From Bacteroidales bacterium (GTDB lineage Bacteria; Bacteroidota; Bacteroidia; Bacteroidales; JAADJA01): 42,588 nt of DNA. The stretch covers positions 1 to 42,588 of the forward strand of contig JAUVJI010000018.1 in assembly GCA_030596605.1 (NCBI GenBank), in the 5' to 3' direction. Below are positions 8,675-17,123 of the stretch, one piece after another. The notes beneath the pieces are model-generated. The model saw nothing but the letters and a program-made list of their open reading frames with translations, was not told where the DNA came from and ran no database searches. The number at the start of each line of letters is the position of its first letter. Position 1 is the first letter of the stretch. The translations under genes were made by a program, and so were the position numbers.

Positions 8675-11600
8675 TCAGGCAACCTCAACAACCGACCTAT
8701 CTTCACCGATATACAATAATACACCTTTTACATGGTCATACCCTAATTGTCTCATTACTTTGACGTAGTACTTTATTTGATCCTTATGCTTTTCCTCTGG
8801 CTTTCCGGTTTTAAAATCAATAACCGTAACATTTTGTCCATCAAAAACCAATCTGTCAGGCCTGAAGGTTTTGCCATCTGAAAGCAATATCTCAGGTTCA
8901 GTTTTTATTTGCAGTCCCTCTTTGAAATATATTTTAACCTCCGGATGGGATAAAAAATCCTTTATAGATGATGTAATATTCCTTTTGTCAGCTTCATCTA
9001 TAATTCCATCCAATTGAATTTTTTCCAATACCGGATCAATATCCATTATAGTTTTGATTTTGGAAAGGATGAGATGTATGAGGTTACCCCACTGCTGTTT
9101 TACTTCAGGTTCATCAATGTTCCAATGTTCCGGCGCCTGCAAACTCAACAACATTCTGTTTTGCCATGAATTGGAAATAAATTTATCAAGAACCAAATTA
9201 TCTTCTGATCCCTTATCAGTTTTTATATTTTCTGATTTAGTCCCAAAAGTGTAACTGGATTTATTTTCGTCCCACATTTCTTTAGCAACCAGGAATTGTT
9301 TTAAGAGTTTTTGAACAGATTCAGCAGCATCACTTTTTTGAGGCGGTTGGGAAGAAAATAAATATAATCGATGAACTGGACGGGTTAATACAACATACAA
9401 AAGATTGATAAGGTCAAGTATTGATTTATTATCTTCTTCCAGGTATTTTGATTCATATTGTGTTTCAAGCAGCGATTTTGAAGTATTCACCAAAGCCACT
9501 TTCAGTTTCGGAATCTCTTTATCCTCAAAATCAACCCAAAGTTTATCTTTTGTCCTTCTATGCCTTTCAGTCGCAAATGGATAGATCACAACCGGGAATT
9601 CAAGTCCCTTGGCTTTATGAATCGTCATCACCTGCACAGCATCGATCCCTTCCGGGACAATAATCGATATTTTGTCCTTATTATCTTCCCACCAATCCGG
9701 AAATTCATTCACTTCCTGATTTTGCTCGCTGGTTAATTTAATTACTGCATCCAGAAAGAACTGCAAATATGGATCAGGAACTTTATTTAATTTGAAAATC
9801 CTGATCAACTCTTCGCAAAGATCATAAAGAGTTAGGTTTAAGAGAGTATATTTATTAAGCGTGAAATCATGTACAGCTAATTTTTCAAAGAAATTTATTC
9901 CAGGATTTTTATCTCCTTTTTTAAAATCAACAATTCCAAAACCAGACAGATTGTCCTGCAGCTTACCTTTTAATCGCTGAGTTTTGCTCAAATAACTGAT
10001 CACTTCTGTTTGTGCAATTTTATCCTTATAATTGAGCAATGATTTAATAACAGCGATCAGAAATCGGATGGTTGGTGAATTTACCAATAGTAATGATTCT
10101 GAAGAGATAACATTGATTTTATTCTCTAACAAATCAGCAGCAATTAAACTTGCATTTTTGTTGTTTCTGCAAAGAATGGCAATATCCTTTAATCCAAATC
10201 CATCTTCATCTGTTAATTGTCGGATCGTTTCTTTTATCCTGAGTAGATTAAACTCGTCTAAACTTAAATCATATTTATCCTTATCAAAAAACTCGATGTG
10301 TACATGACCCCCTGTATTCTTTTCATTCGATTTTTGAATTACATCCTGGTAAATCAACCTGTATTCGTCAGGTAAGCTATTTGATATTTCACTAAAAAAT
10401 TCATTATTAAAATCGATAATCTCTTTCTTTGAACGGAAATTATATTCCAGAACTTCTTCCTTGTAATTTCTTATGAGACTTTGTTCGCGTTGTGCTTGTA
10501 TTGGATCATTTGGTCGTTTATAAATTTTTGGGAGAGTGGCAAACTGTTCTACCTCACCACCCCTCCAACGGTATATGGCCTGCTTGCCATCGCCTACTAT
10601 CATATTAAAATTACTTCCGCCCAATGAATTATCAATTAATGGCAACAAATTCTGCCATTGTAAAATCGAAGTATCCTGGAACTCGTCCAAAAGGAAATGT
10701 TGGTACTTTTCACCAACCCGTTCGTAAATAAACGGAACAGGCTCACTGAGGACTATTTCAGCAATTCTTTTATTAAATTCAGAGATCAGTATAACATCAT
10801 TTTCAGATTTATACTCATCCATCACTTTTTCTATTTCATTCAGAACAGCCACAGGGTAAAGGTTTTTTCGAACTTCATTCAAAACAACATATCGTTCGTA
10901 ATGCTTTTCCGAATAATCATCTATTTTTTGGAAATATAGTATTAAATCTTCCTTTATCTCAGCGATAGCTGAAATATCGCCGCCACTTGCTTTTCCGGCA
11001 TACCATTTATCTTCTTCAATTGTTGTTGTTACATAAGTATTGGGTTGGATTTTATCAAACCTTCCATTAGCCAGAAATTCAAAATATTTGCTGATCCCTG
11101 AACGACCCTGGTAAAATGCCTGATGCGGAATCCCCCTTGAATTGATCAAGTCTATCGCTTCCCGTCCCCACTTTGAAATAACACCTTCAAATTCATTCAC
11201 TGACTTACTGACCTGTTTGTTGATTTCGGAAAAATCACTTAGATCAAGTTTTTTCAATTTTTCAATGTGAATCTGGCCTTCCTCTTTCAATAATAACCTT
11301 GCAATTTCTGTCAAATCTAATTCAATATTCCAACTTTTCTCCTGATCGGTTTTGGCCTGTGTAAAATTGAGTAGCGTAGTGGTAAGTTTCTCATCAGTAC
11401 CAACTTTACTAATCAAAATATCAATAACCTTCGCAATCAATTCATCCATATCCAACTCAACTTCAAAATTGAGTGGCAGATGGAGGTCAAAAGCAAAACT
11501 CCTGATAATCCTGTGGACAAAACTATCTATGGTGCTTACAGCAAAATCAGAATACTTATGTAAAATTGATGATAGTACCTTACGGGCATTTTCTGCAATT

Positions 11601-11872
11601 CTTGATTTAGCGATTCCGGTTTCTTTGATAATTTCAGGCAACATAAATTGAACGGCAATTGAATCGGGATAAACATCATTAGCAGCTATTTCTTTTAAAC
11701 TCCCGATAATACGTTCCTTCATTTCATTGGCAGCCTTATTGGTAAAAGTAATGGCCAGTACATTTCTGAATTTTTCAGGTGAATTAAGTACAATCTTAAG
11801 GTATTCCTTTACCAGTGTGTAGGTTTTGCCCGATCCGGCTGATGATTTATAGACTGTAAAGTTTTTTTGCAT
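8675..11872 (-). CDS. AddA/RecB-like UvrD-family helicase-nuclease
   Basis: A 1065-residue superfamily 1A helicase. Walker A SSAGSGKT is at residues 10-17, followed by LAITFTNKAANEMKERI (motif Ia), LLDEFQDTS (motif II, DEFQD in place of DExx) and GDGKQAIYRWRGG (motif III). Near the end MTIHKAKGLEFPVV (motif V) and a VVLTRPVHRLYLF segment (motif VI) are present. The C-terminus has a PD-(D/E)XK nuclease core, FRPDRLV...VIDFKTGKPEE. This is the AddA layout: processing of double-strand DNA ends for recombination. I start at ATG 11872 because family members begin a few residues before KSSAGSGKT; a further in-frame ATG at 11905 would add an 11-residue tail. The usual AddB-like partner is not adjacent or in the window. 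Confidence 0.85.
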   Translation of the reverse strand: MQKNFTVYKSSAGSGKTYTLVKEYLKIVLNSPEKFRNVLAITFTNKAANEMKERIIGSLKEIAANDVYPDSIAVQFMLPEIIKETGIAKSRIAENARKVLSSILHKYSDFAVSTIDSFVHRIIRSFAFDLHLPLNFEVELDMDELIAKVIDILISKVGTDEKLTTTLLNFTQAKTDQEKSWNIELDLTEIARLLLKEEGQIHIEKLKKLDLSDFSEINKQVSKSVNEFEGVISKWGREAIDLINSRGIPHQAFYQGRSGISKYFEFLANGRFDKIQPNTYVTTTIEEDKWYAGKASGGDISAIAEIKEDLILYFQKIDDYSEKHYERYVVLNEVRKNLYPVAVLNEIEKVMDEYKSENDVILISEFNKRIAEIVLSEPVPFIYERVGEKYQHFLLDEFQDTSILQWQNLLPLIDNSLGGSNFNMIVGDGKQAIYRWRGGEVEQFATLPKIYKRPNDPIQAQREQSLIRNYKEEVLEYNFRSKKEIIDFNNEFFSEISNSLPDEYRLIYQDVIQKSNEKNTGGHVHIEFFDKDKYDLSLDEFNLLRIKETIRQLTDEDGFGLKDIAILCRNNKNASLIAADLLENKINVISSESLLLVNSPTIRFLIAVIKSLLNYKDKIAQTEVISYLSKTQRLKGKLQDNLSGFGIVDFKKGDKNPGINFFEKLAVHDFTLNKYTLLNLTLYDLCEELIRIFKLNKVPDPYLQFFLDAVIKLTSEQNQEVNEFPDWWEDNKDKISIIVPEGIDAVQVMTIHKAKGLEFPVVIYPFATERHRRTKDKLWVDFEDKEIPKLKVALVNTSKSLLETQYESKYLEEDNKSILDLINLLYVVLTRPVHRLYLFSSQPPQKSDAAESVQKLLKQFLVAKEMWDENKSSYTFGTKSENIKTDKGSEDNLVLDKFISNSWQNRMLLSLQAPEHWNIDEPEVKQQWGNLIHLILSKIKTIMDIDPVLEKIQLDGIIDEADKRNITSSIKDFLSHPEVKIYFKEGLQIKTEPEILLSDGKTFRPDRLVFDGQNVTVIDFKTGKPEEKHKDQIKYYVKVMRQLGYDHVKGVLLYIGEDRSVVEVA

Positions 11873-11935
11873 TGGGATAAAGATACGTAGATTAAAATTA
11901 TTCAATAGAAATATTTTTTATTGAATGATATATAG

Positions 11936-12089
11936 TTCGACTTGCAGTATTTATTGCGACTTCGTCTTCGACTTGTATTGATTTGACGGTAATGTTTCAA
12001 AATATTATAGAATGAGATAAGTGACAGATCCCGCATTGCTGCGCATGCGGGATTAATTCGACTATCAGTTTTTATTGCGACTTCGTCTT
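11936..12089. repeat. Two-copy 33-bp direct repeat
   Basis: Segments 11936-11968 and 12057-12089 are the same but for three substitutions. Their last 19 bases, beginning TTTATTGCGACTTCG, are identical. The second copy overlaps the left arm of a CAGTTTTTAT inverted repeat. The copies are 121 bp apart and flank the ATCCCGCAT hairpin. They look like an intergenic repeat family rather than coding sequence. Confidence 0.6.
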
Positions 12090-12109
12090 ATAAAAACTGA
12101 GTCTCATTA

Positions 12110-12137
12110 AAAAACCTCCCGCCTGCGGCGGGAGGAA
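12110..12137 (-). terminator. Rho-independent terminator of the TonB-like gene
   Basis: CCTCCCGCC (12115-12123), loop TGC, then GGCGGGAGG (12127-12135) form a perfect 9-bp GC-rich stem. On the minus strand the stem is followed by a run of Ts (the A-run just before 12115). It lies about 42 bases past the stop of the TonB-like gene. The A-run after 12135 would also give a T-run on the upstream side, so the hairpin is nearly symmetrical. Confidence 0.75.
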
Positions 12138-12177
12138 AAATGATCATGAAGAGGAATATATAAGGGTAGATAATGTG

Positions 12178-12678
12178 TTAAAATATTCGAAATGTAAATC
12201 GTAGATTATATGGTTTGTTCATTTCTACCGAGCAATTTCTTAAATGCAAATTATACAACTGTCCGTGAACATATGATTCAAGCCTGGGATCACTCCCGAA
12301 TGAATCAACAATTTCAACATTTCCATCACGATTGAACAACATAGTAACAGCAACAACACCTTCGAGCTTTTGTTTGACAGCAAAATCAGGATACTTAACC
12401 TGCCGTTGAAGACAGTCATGTGAACGTTCAGGAAATCCATCTGTAATCACTATTTCATCCAGGTCGATTACAATGGTATCCTCCCTATTTGGAGTAGCAT
12501 CATTCGATTTTTCAGATGCCTCAACATCAAATATTATATCGGGATTTTCAAATACCAGAAGCTTATCGACAGGGTTTTCATAAATCCCGTCGAGCGGTAG
12601 ATTGAGAGCAGTAAACGAGTAAGCGAGATTAAAGAAAATAATCCCGCAAAATAGCAAAATTAATTTTAGAGTTTTCAT
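12178..12678 (-). CDS. Secreted TonB C-terminal-like domain protein
   Basis: 166 residues with a signal peptide (hydrophobic 4-22). The C-terminal 80 residues match the TonB C-terminal fold: VKYPDFAVKQKLEGVVAVTM followed by LFNRDGNVEIVDSFG, the typical amphipathic YP-x(n)-GxVxVxFxVxxDGxV pattern. It lacks the N-terminal inner-membrane anchor with proline-rich linker of a true energy transducer. It is therefore a stand-alone periplasmic or secreted TonB-like domain, common in Bacteroidota and of unclear role. Cys residues at SHDCLQRQ and LRNCSVE could pair in the periplasm. It is a single gene, followed by the terminator at 12110-12137. Confidence 0.7.
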   Translation of the reverse strand: MKTLKLILLFCGIIFFNLAYSFTALNLPLDGIYENPVDKLLVFENPDIIFDVEASEKSNDATPNREDTIVIDLDEIVITDGFPERSHDCLQRQVKYPDFAVKQKLEGVVAVTMLFNRDGNVEIVDSFGSDPRLESYVHGQLYNLHLRNCSVEMNKPYNLRFTFRIF

Positions 12679-13049
12679 GGTTTATGTATTCTTTAGTTAT
12701 CATGTTTAAATTGGTTATACTATTTAAGTCTACTATTATGCCAAAATCCTTAAGGGATTATTATAGTGCAACTTAGGACGATTAACCATGCAAAATCAAA
12801 TCAAATTAGTGTACGTACACTTACAATATTGTACGCCTGCGCACAATGAAAACTATAGAACGCAGATAAAGCAGATTCTGCTGATTTTCACAGATTTTCT
12901 ATCATTTTCATCAGCGTTTATCTGCTTAATCAGTGTCATCCGCGTTCTATAAGTTCTTAATGATAAAATTTATCGTAACTATTGAAAATTTCAAACACTT
13001 AATATGATTGTATATCTTTACAGCTCAAAAATTAAAATTCGAGCTTATT
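12679..13049. other. Gene-free 371-bp spacer between divergent genes
   Basis: It separates the TonB-like gene (minus) from the C1 peptidase (plus) and should hold both promoters. TATCTTTA at 13013-13020 is a near match to the TAnnTTTG element for the peptidase, without a properly spaced TTG. The middle carries the inverted-repeat element at 12854-12951. I see no gene. Confidence 0.45.
12854..12951. repeat. Imperfect inverted-repeat element (REP/MITE-like)
   Basis: Left arm 12854-12876 contains TATAGAACGC and AAGCAGAT. The right arm 12920-12951 contains their complements ATCTGCTT and GCGTTCTATA, with about nine extra bases in the right arm. The interior is rich in CAGATTCTGCTGATT and CACAGATTT words. 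A related element with CGCAGA / TCTGCG words occurs at 25978-26065, suggesting a dispersed family. Confidence 0.5.
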
Positions 13050-14279
13050 ATGAACTGGAACAGTATTTATTTAGTTGGGCTAATTATATTAGTTGCACCG
13101 GGCATTTTTGCACAAAACGATAATGCCGTCTATAAAGAAAAAAAGGATGGTTTTTATCAGAACACTATTCAAAAAGAAATCAAAGAATTTGAAAACCGGG
13201 ATAATGAAACTATTCCAGGAACTTATCTTTCCGTCGATTTTGAAGGTAAGGACTTCCCAGTCAATAAAGATGAGTATACACAATTCTGGCATAATCCTCC
13301 CCTATCACAAGGGGCAACAGGTACCTGCTGGTGTTTTGGATCGGTTTCCTATTTGGAATCTGAAATATTCAGGACTACCGGTCAAAAGGTGAAGCTATCG
13401 GAAATGTTTTTTATTTACTATGAATATATCGAGCGGGCTCAAGCTTTTGTTAATGAAAGGGGCAATATAAATTTCGGGCAGGGATCGGAAGCCAATGCCG
13501 TCCCAAAGCTCATGAAAAAGTTTGGGGCAGTTCCAGCTTCAGCATACTCAGGAAAACTAAAAGGACAGGAATTCCATAATCATGATGAGATGGTTAAAGA
13601 AATGAAGTCGTATTTAAAATGGGTAAAAGAAAACAGCTCATGGAATGAAGAAATGGTGATAAGCACTTTTAAAAATATTTTAAATACCTACATGACAGAG
13701 CCACCTTCAAGCTTTAATTACGAAGGGAATGAAATTACGCCCAAAGAATACCTGGAAAATAGCCTTCAGCTAGATCCTGATGATTATTTCAGTTTTATGT
13801 CAACCCAATCCAAAACCTATAACGAGAAAGGAGAACTGGTTGAACCCGACAACTGGTGGCACGATGACAGTTATTACAATGTTCATCTCGATGATTTCCT
13901 TTCAATATTTAAAAGCGCTATCAAAGAGGGATTCACGATGAGTTTTTGTGGGGATGTGAGCGAACCAGGATATGACCGTTATGAAGAAGTTGGTATCATT
14001 CCTTCCTACGACATTCCTTCGGATTATATTAACGAGGATTCTCGGGAATACCGCATATACAACAAATCTACCACAGACGATCATTGTATGCACATTGTGG
14101 GCTATCAGGAAGTAAAGGACGATTGGTGGTTCCTGATCAAAGATTCCAGCTCAAGTGGATTTGACGGCCCCAATAAAGGTTACCGTTTTATGCATGAAGA
14201 TTATATCAGGCTGAAGATCCTAACCATTCTTGTGTATAAATACGGGGCTAAGGATGTTTTGGATGATATTATTAAATAA
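13050..14279 (+). CDS. Secreted C1B (bleomycin hydrolase/PepC-like) cysteine peptidase homologue with altered active site
   Basis: A 409-residue protein with a signal peptide (1-21, ending GIFA). The papain-fold active-site segment LSQGATGTCWCFGSVSYLES gives the oxyanion Gln87 and nucleophile Cys93. DDHCMHIVGY gives the histidine (His345). The third catalytic position, normally Asn in an NSW motif, reads IKDSSSSG (Asp365 with no Trp). The order Cys...His...Asn/Asp and the length fit the C1B aminopeptidase C/bleomycin hydrolase branch, which in Bacteroidota is often exported. The Asn-to-Asp change could lower or alter activity. I chose ATG 13050, which begins the signal peptide; the frame is open back to a TTG at 13008, but that part overlaps the probable promoter. 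Confidence 0.78.
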   Translation: MNWNSIYLVGLIILVAPGIFAQNDNAVYKEKKDGFYQNTIQKEIKEFENRDNETIPGTYLSVDFEGKDFPVNKDEYTQFWHNPPLSQGATGTCWCFGSVSYLESEIFRTTGQKVKLSEMFFIYYEYIERAQAFVNERGNINFGQGSEANAVPKLMKKFGAVPASAYSGKLKGQEFHNHDEMVKEMKSYLKWVKENSSWNEEMVISTFKNILNTYMTEPPSSFNYEGNEITPKEYLENSLQLDPDDYFSFMSTQSKTYNEKGELVEPDNWWHDDSYYNVHLDDFLSIFKSAIKEGFTMSFCGDVSEPGYDRYEEVGIIPSYDIPSDYINEDSREYRIYNKSTTDDHCMHIVGYQEVKDDWWFLIKDSSSSGFDGPNKGYRFMHEDYIRLKILTILVYKYGAKDVLDDIIK

Positions 14280-14342
14280 ATCTGTTTTATTGGTTTAATC
14301 TAAATCAAAATATTAGGTACTCCAAGTACTTTTCCCATAGGG

Positions 14343-14777
14343 ATGCCTACGGCAAGTCACTTCATTCAAGTAGGTGATAACACATTTGTTCCTACGGGAG
14401 GATACGACTTGTTTCTGGCCAAACTGGGAGAATCAACCTCTATTAAAGATATAAACTTGGAAAGTCAACTTCATTCGTTGTCAATTGCACCAAATCCTGT
14501 ACATTCAAAAACCCTGATTTCATATTATTTGAATTCAGATTCAGATGTTATTATTGAAATTTATGATGTTAATGGTATTTTGATACATAGACCAGTCGAT
14601 AAATTTCAACAAATTGGCCAACAAGAGGCTATAACTGATCTTAGTACCGTTCAGCCCGGAATATATTTCTGCGTAATAAAAACCAACAATGAAATATATA
14701 CGAAGAAAATAATAAATTTTCAAAAATTTGGCAAAAAAAAGGCAGATAAATCAATATCTGCCTACGCATTATGTTAA
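14343..14777 (+). pseudogene. 3' remnant of an SBBP-repeat protein with T9SS sorting domain
   Basis: The frame is open from 14304 (after TAA at 14301) and the first ATG is 14343. The start lacks a signal peptide and reads like the tail of a beta-propeller (SBBP) repeat: PTGGYDLFLAKLGES. A T9SS C-terminal domain follows (LSIAPNPVHSKTLISY, VIIEIYDVNGILI, QPGIYFCVIKTNNEIYTKKI). T9SS cargo needs an N-terminal signal peptide, so this cannot be secreted as it stands; the 5' part has been lost. The last dozen codons (after KKIINFQ) run through the hairpin that terminates the opposite-strand gene, which supports erosion of the true 3' end. Confidence 0.6.
14733..14762 (-). terminator. Rho-independent terminator of the lipoprotein gene
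   Basis: On the minus strand GGCAGATA (14762-14755), a six-base loop and TATCTGCC (14748-14741) form an 8-bp stem followed by eight Ts (plus-strand A-run 14733-14740). It starts 35 bases beyond the lipoprotein stop codon and lies inside the 3' codons of the opposing T9SS remnant. Confidence 0.75.
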
Positions 14778-14796
14778 TATCTTAAAAATAATCTTA

Positions 14797-15804
14797 CTAC
14801 AAACCAGCGGAATTCTCAGGATAAATCCCACATGCTACGGCATGGCCGATAACATAAATATCTCCTAATAAACCATCCACAACATAAGTGTCGGAACTAA
14901 CGCCATTAAGATCATCATGTTTATACGGGTATTGCCCCGGTGCAACTGTATATTGGCCATTTTTCTTTTTAGGTAAAGGTTCGTTTCCTATATACAGATG
15001 TGTTTCGTCAAGGGTAAATCCTGCATCCATTGAATAAGTTACTGTTGCAATTGATCCGTCATAATCAATATTTAAGGTGCCGACCAAAGTACCCTTTGAA
15101 AGATCGCATTGTCCTGCCCCTGCCCAAAGTTCAAAATCATAAGTTCCGGGTGTTAGTTCACCATTAGTCCAGCCCCAGTTATTAAAACCATATTCACTGA
15201 AACAATGAGCTAAATCATAACCATATGCAAAAGCTGTTTCACAGGTCGGCTCCTCGCAGCTTTGTTTACAGTAATCGAAATAGAATCCCGGAGTCTTGTT
15301 ATTGTTTTTACCAAAAATGAAATAATAGTCACCGGTTGAAACATCCTGAACGTAAGCATATGCAACAACCAGGAAGCAATCTTCAAGTGTACTTAAATCC
15401 ACTACGAAAGTTTTTGTTTGCACCGGATTCCATGGAAAATATTTATATGGAAAATTCCATGGAGAAAATGACCCCGTACCATTTCCATACAAGGTTCCCG
15501 GAACATCATCAGCAGGTCCAACATATAATGCGGCATCATCAATCCAATAATCTCCAGTTAATTCGTAAGTAACGTATAAACTGTTTTCATCGTTACCTAC
15601 TGTAACAGTTCCTACAACTACAGTCTCATCAGAATTCGTTAATGTAGCAACCAATGGATCTCCGCAATAATTGAAATCTTTTACTTTTACAACTTTCGTT
15701 GTTCCGGCATCTTTATTATTTTCCTCATAAGATGTCAATTCTGTCTTTTGACAGGCCATAAATAAAAATGGCAGCATGAGCAACGTTAATAATTTTGTTT
15801 TCAT
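14797..15804 (-). CDS. Lipoprotein of unknown function with an internal domain duplication
   Basis: 335 residues. A type II signal peptide ends in the lipobox LFMAC (Cys18), so the mature protein is lipid-anchored. Two similar beta-rich units are visible. One is around 60-165 (VVVGTVTV, LYVTYELTGDYWIDDAALYVG, PYKYFPW, TFVVDLS). The other is around 235-330 (LVGTLNI, ATVTYSMDAGFTLDETHLYIG, QYPYKHDD, TYVVDGL). A cysteine-rich linker (CKQSCEEPTCE) lies between them. I do not recognise a named family. The repeated strand-turn pattern suggests ligand or surface binding. It is a single gene with its own terminator; TATTTTTG on the minus strand (15860-15853) is a possible -7 element. Confidence 0.65.
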   Translation of the reverse strand: MKTKLLTLLMLPFLFMACQKTELTSYEENNKDAGTTKVVKVKDFNYCGDPLVATLTNSDETVVVGTVTVGNDENSLYVTYELTGDYWIDDAALYVGPADDVPGTLYGNGTGSFSPWNFPYKYFPWNPVQTKTFVVDLSTLEDCFLVVAYAYVQDVSTGDYYFIFGKNNNKTPGFYFDYCKQSCEEPTCETAFAYGYDLAHCFSEYGFNNWGWTNGELTPGTYDFELWAGAGQCDLSKGTLVGTLNIDYDGSIATVTYSMDAGFTLDETHLYIGNEPLPKKKNGQYTVAPGQYPYKHDDLNGVSSDTYVVDGLLGDIYVIGHAVACGIYPENSAGL

Positions 15805-16130
15805 AATAATTAAGTTAAAGTGTTTTAATAATGATTTGATTTATTTCAATTACAAAAATAACTTTTACTATAGAATAAAGAATTGTGTTGATCAAACATT
15901 ATGCAATTAATATTAATATACACTAAGAACTTCTTATTCAGCATACTAATACTTTTTCTTTTTCAAATTTGTGTCAATATGGGAATGCACTTCTAAAATA
16001 GAGAAATTAACATAATTTCATATATAGATTCTGCTTATACCTATTTTTGCTGAACCAGCTAAATAAAATTATCTTTGTTCCACAAAATTTTGTAAGCCAC
16101 TTAATATTTCAAAAGTGGCTTAATATATCC
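15805..16130. other. Divergent intergenic region ahead of the dialkylresorcinol cluster
   Basis: A 326-bp AT-rich spacer between the lipoprotein (minus) and darA (plus). It holds a candidate -7 element for the lipoprotein at 15853-15860 and the well-formed darA promoter at 16047-16077. I see no gene, repeat or hairpin of note. Confidence 0.5.
16047..16077 (+). promoter_or_regulatory. Bacteroidota-type promoter of darA
   Basis: TTG at 16047-16049, a 20-base spacer, then TATCTTTG at 16070-16077: a full match to TTG-N19-21-TAnnTTTG. The darA ATG (16131) is 53 bases past the -7 element. This also argues against an upstream TTG start for darA, which would lie inside the promoter. Confidence 0.7.
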
Positions 16131-16955
16131 ATGAAAAAAGTTTTGGTTGTATATTATTCTCAAACCGGTCAGGCAAAAGAAATTGTTGACTCAGTTATAA
16201 ATCCATTAAAATTTGATTTTGAGATAACTTTTGAAGAATTAAAACCAAAAGAACCTTACCCCTTTCCCTGGAAAGGCATGTCCTTTTTCCAGGTTTTCCC
16301 TGAGTCGGTAAAAGAAATCCCGTGTGAGCTTGAGCCTTTTGGTTTTGATCCTGACGAAAACTTCGATCTTATAATTCTTGCCTTCCAGGTATGGTATTTA
16401 TCTCCATCCATTCCTATTAGTTCCTTCCTTCAAACCCAAGAAGCCAAAAAGGTTCTTAACAACAAACCCATCATCACCATCCAGGGAAACCGGAATATGT
16501 GGATCATGTCACAGGAGCGGATAAAGAAAAGAATTTATAAAATTGGAGGAAATCTGGTCGGAAATATCGTAATGGTAGATAAAAATCCCAACCTCATAAG
16601 TGTAATAACCATTGCCCGCTGGATGATAAAAGGGGACAAACATGGTAAAGGTCTTTACGGTAAAATCTTCCCTCCTGCCGGAGTTTCTGAAAAAGATATT
16701 ATAAAATCGGAAAAGTTTGGGAATATCATTTTGGATTCATTTAAAAAAAATGATCTGACCGAATTACAAAGATGGTTTGTTGAAATGGGTGCAGTTAAAA
16801 TAAATCCTGTTTTGGCAAGCATTGAAAAACGAGGGCTGAATATATTTAATATTTGGGCAAATCTGATTTTAAAGAAAGGAAGCTATAATGATAAAAAACG
16901 TGAAGGAAGAATGAAATTATTTAAATATTATCTTTGCAGTCAACCCTGGGTATAA
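16131..16955 (+). CDS. darA: Dialkylresorcinol condensing/aromatising enzyme DarA
   Basis: A 274-residue flavodoxin/NAD(P)H-oxidoreductase-like protein beginning MKKVLVVYYSQTGQ, the phosphate-binding flavodoxin signature. Segments YPFPWKGMSFFQVFPES, LAFQVWYLSPSIPISSFL, GNRNMWIMSQERIKK and GVSEKDI match what I know of DarA proteins from Bacteroidota flexirubin clusters. In the characterised Dar systems DarB joins two acyl units into a cyclohexanedione and DarA oxidises this to the aromatic 2,5-dialkylresorcinol. It is cytoplasmic, with no signal peptide. The start is set at ATG 16131, 53 bases after the promoter. It is followed by darB after 168 bases with a separate -7 element. Confidence 0.85.
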   Translation: MKKVLVVYYSQTGQAKEIVDSVINPLKFDFEITFEELKPKEPYPFPWKGMSFFQVFPESVKEIPCELEPFGFDPDENFDLIILAFQVWYLSPSIPISSFLQTQEAKKVLNNKPIITIQGNRNMWIMSQERIKKRIYKIGGNLVGNIVMVDKNPNLISVITIARWMIKGDKHGKGLYGKIFPPAGVSEKDIIKSEKFGNIILDSFKKNDLTELQRWFVEMGAVKINPVLASIEKRGLNIFNIWANLILKKGSYNDKKREGRMKLFKYYLCSQPWV

Positions 16956-17069
16956 GAAAAAATTGGTTGAATACTATTCATCAAATACTTTAATATTAGA
17001 CTAACTACAGTCTATTCCCAATTTCGAACATTTGTGAAATTATTTTAGTTTGAAAATAAAGACAATTTA

Positions 17070-17077
17070 TATCTTTG
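17070..17077 (+). promoter_or_regulatory. Candidate -7 element for darB
   Basis: TATCTTTG, followed by C, matches TAnnTTTG. A TTG lies upstream at 17050-17052, but the spacer is 17 bases, slightly short of the usual 19-21. The distance to the darB ATG (17124) is 46 bases. Confidence 0.5.
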
Positions 17078-17123
17078 CGCGTTCTTCTTAAATAATTTAC
17101 ATTGCGAAGCTGAATAAATTTTT

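Larger units (their letters stand above)
11873..12177. other. Gene-free 305-bp spacer with repeats and hairpins
   Basis: This stretch has no credible gene. It holds two copies of a 33-bp direct repeat, a hairpin at 12028-12053 (9-bp arms ATCCCGCAT / ATGCGGGAT, 8-base loop), an inverted repeat formed by CAGTTTTTAT at 12066-12075 and its complement at 12090-12099, and a strong terminator hairpin at 12115-12135. Confidence 0.6.

Noticed and set aside
12178..12678. A true TonB energy transducer
   Set aside because: There is no inner-membrane anchor with proline-rich linker and no ExbB/ExbD nearby.
16047..16130. Upstream TTG start extending DarA by 28 residues
   Set aside because: The extension would cover the well-formed promoter, and DarA homologues start at MKKVLV.
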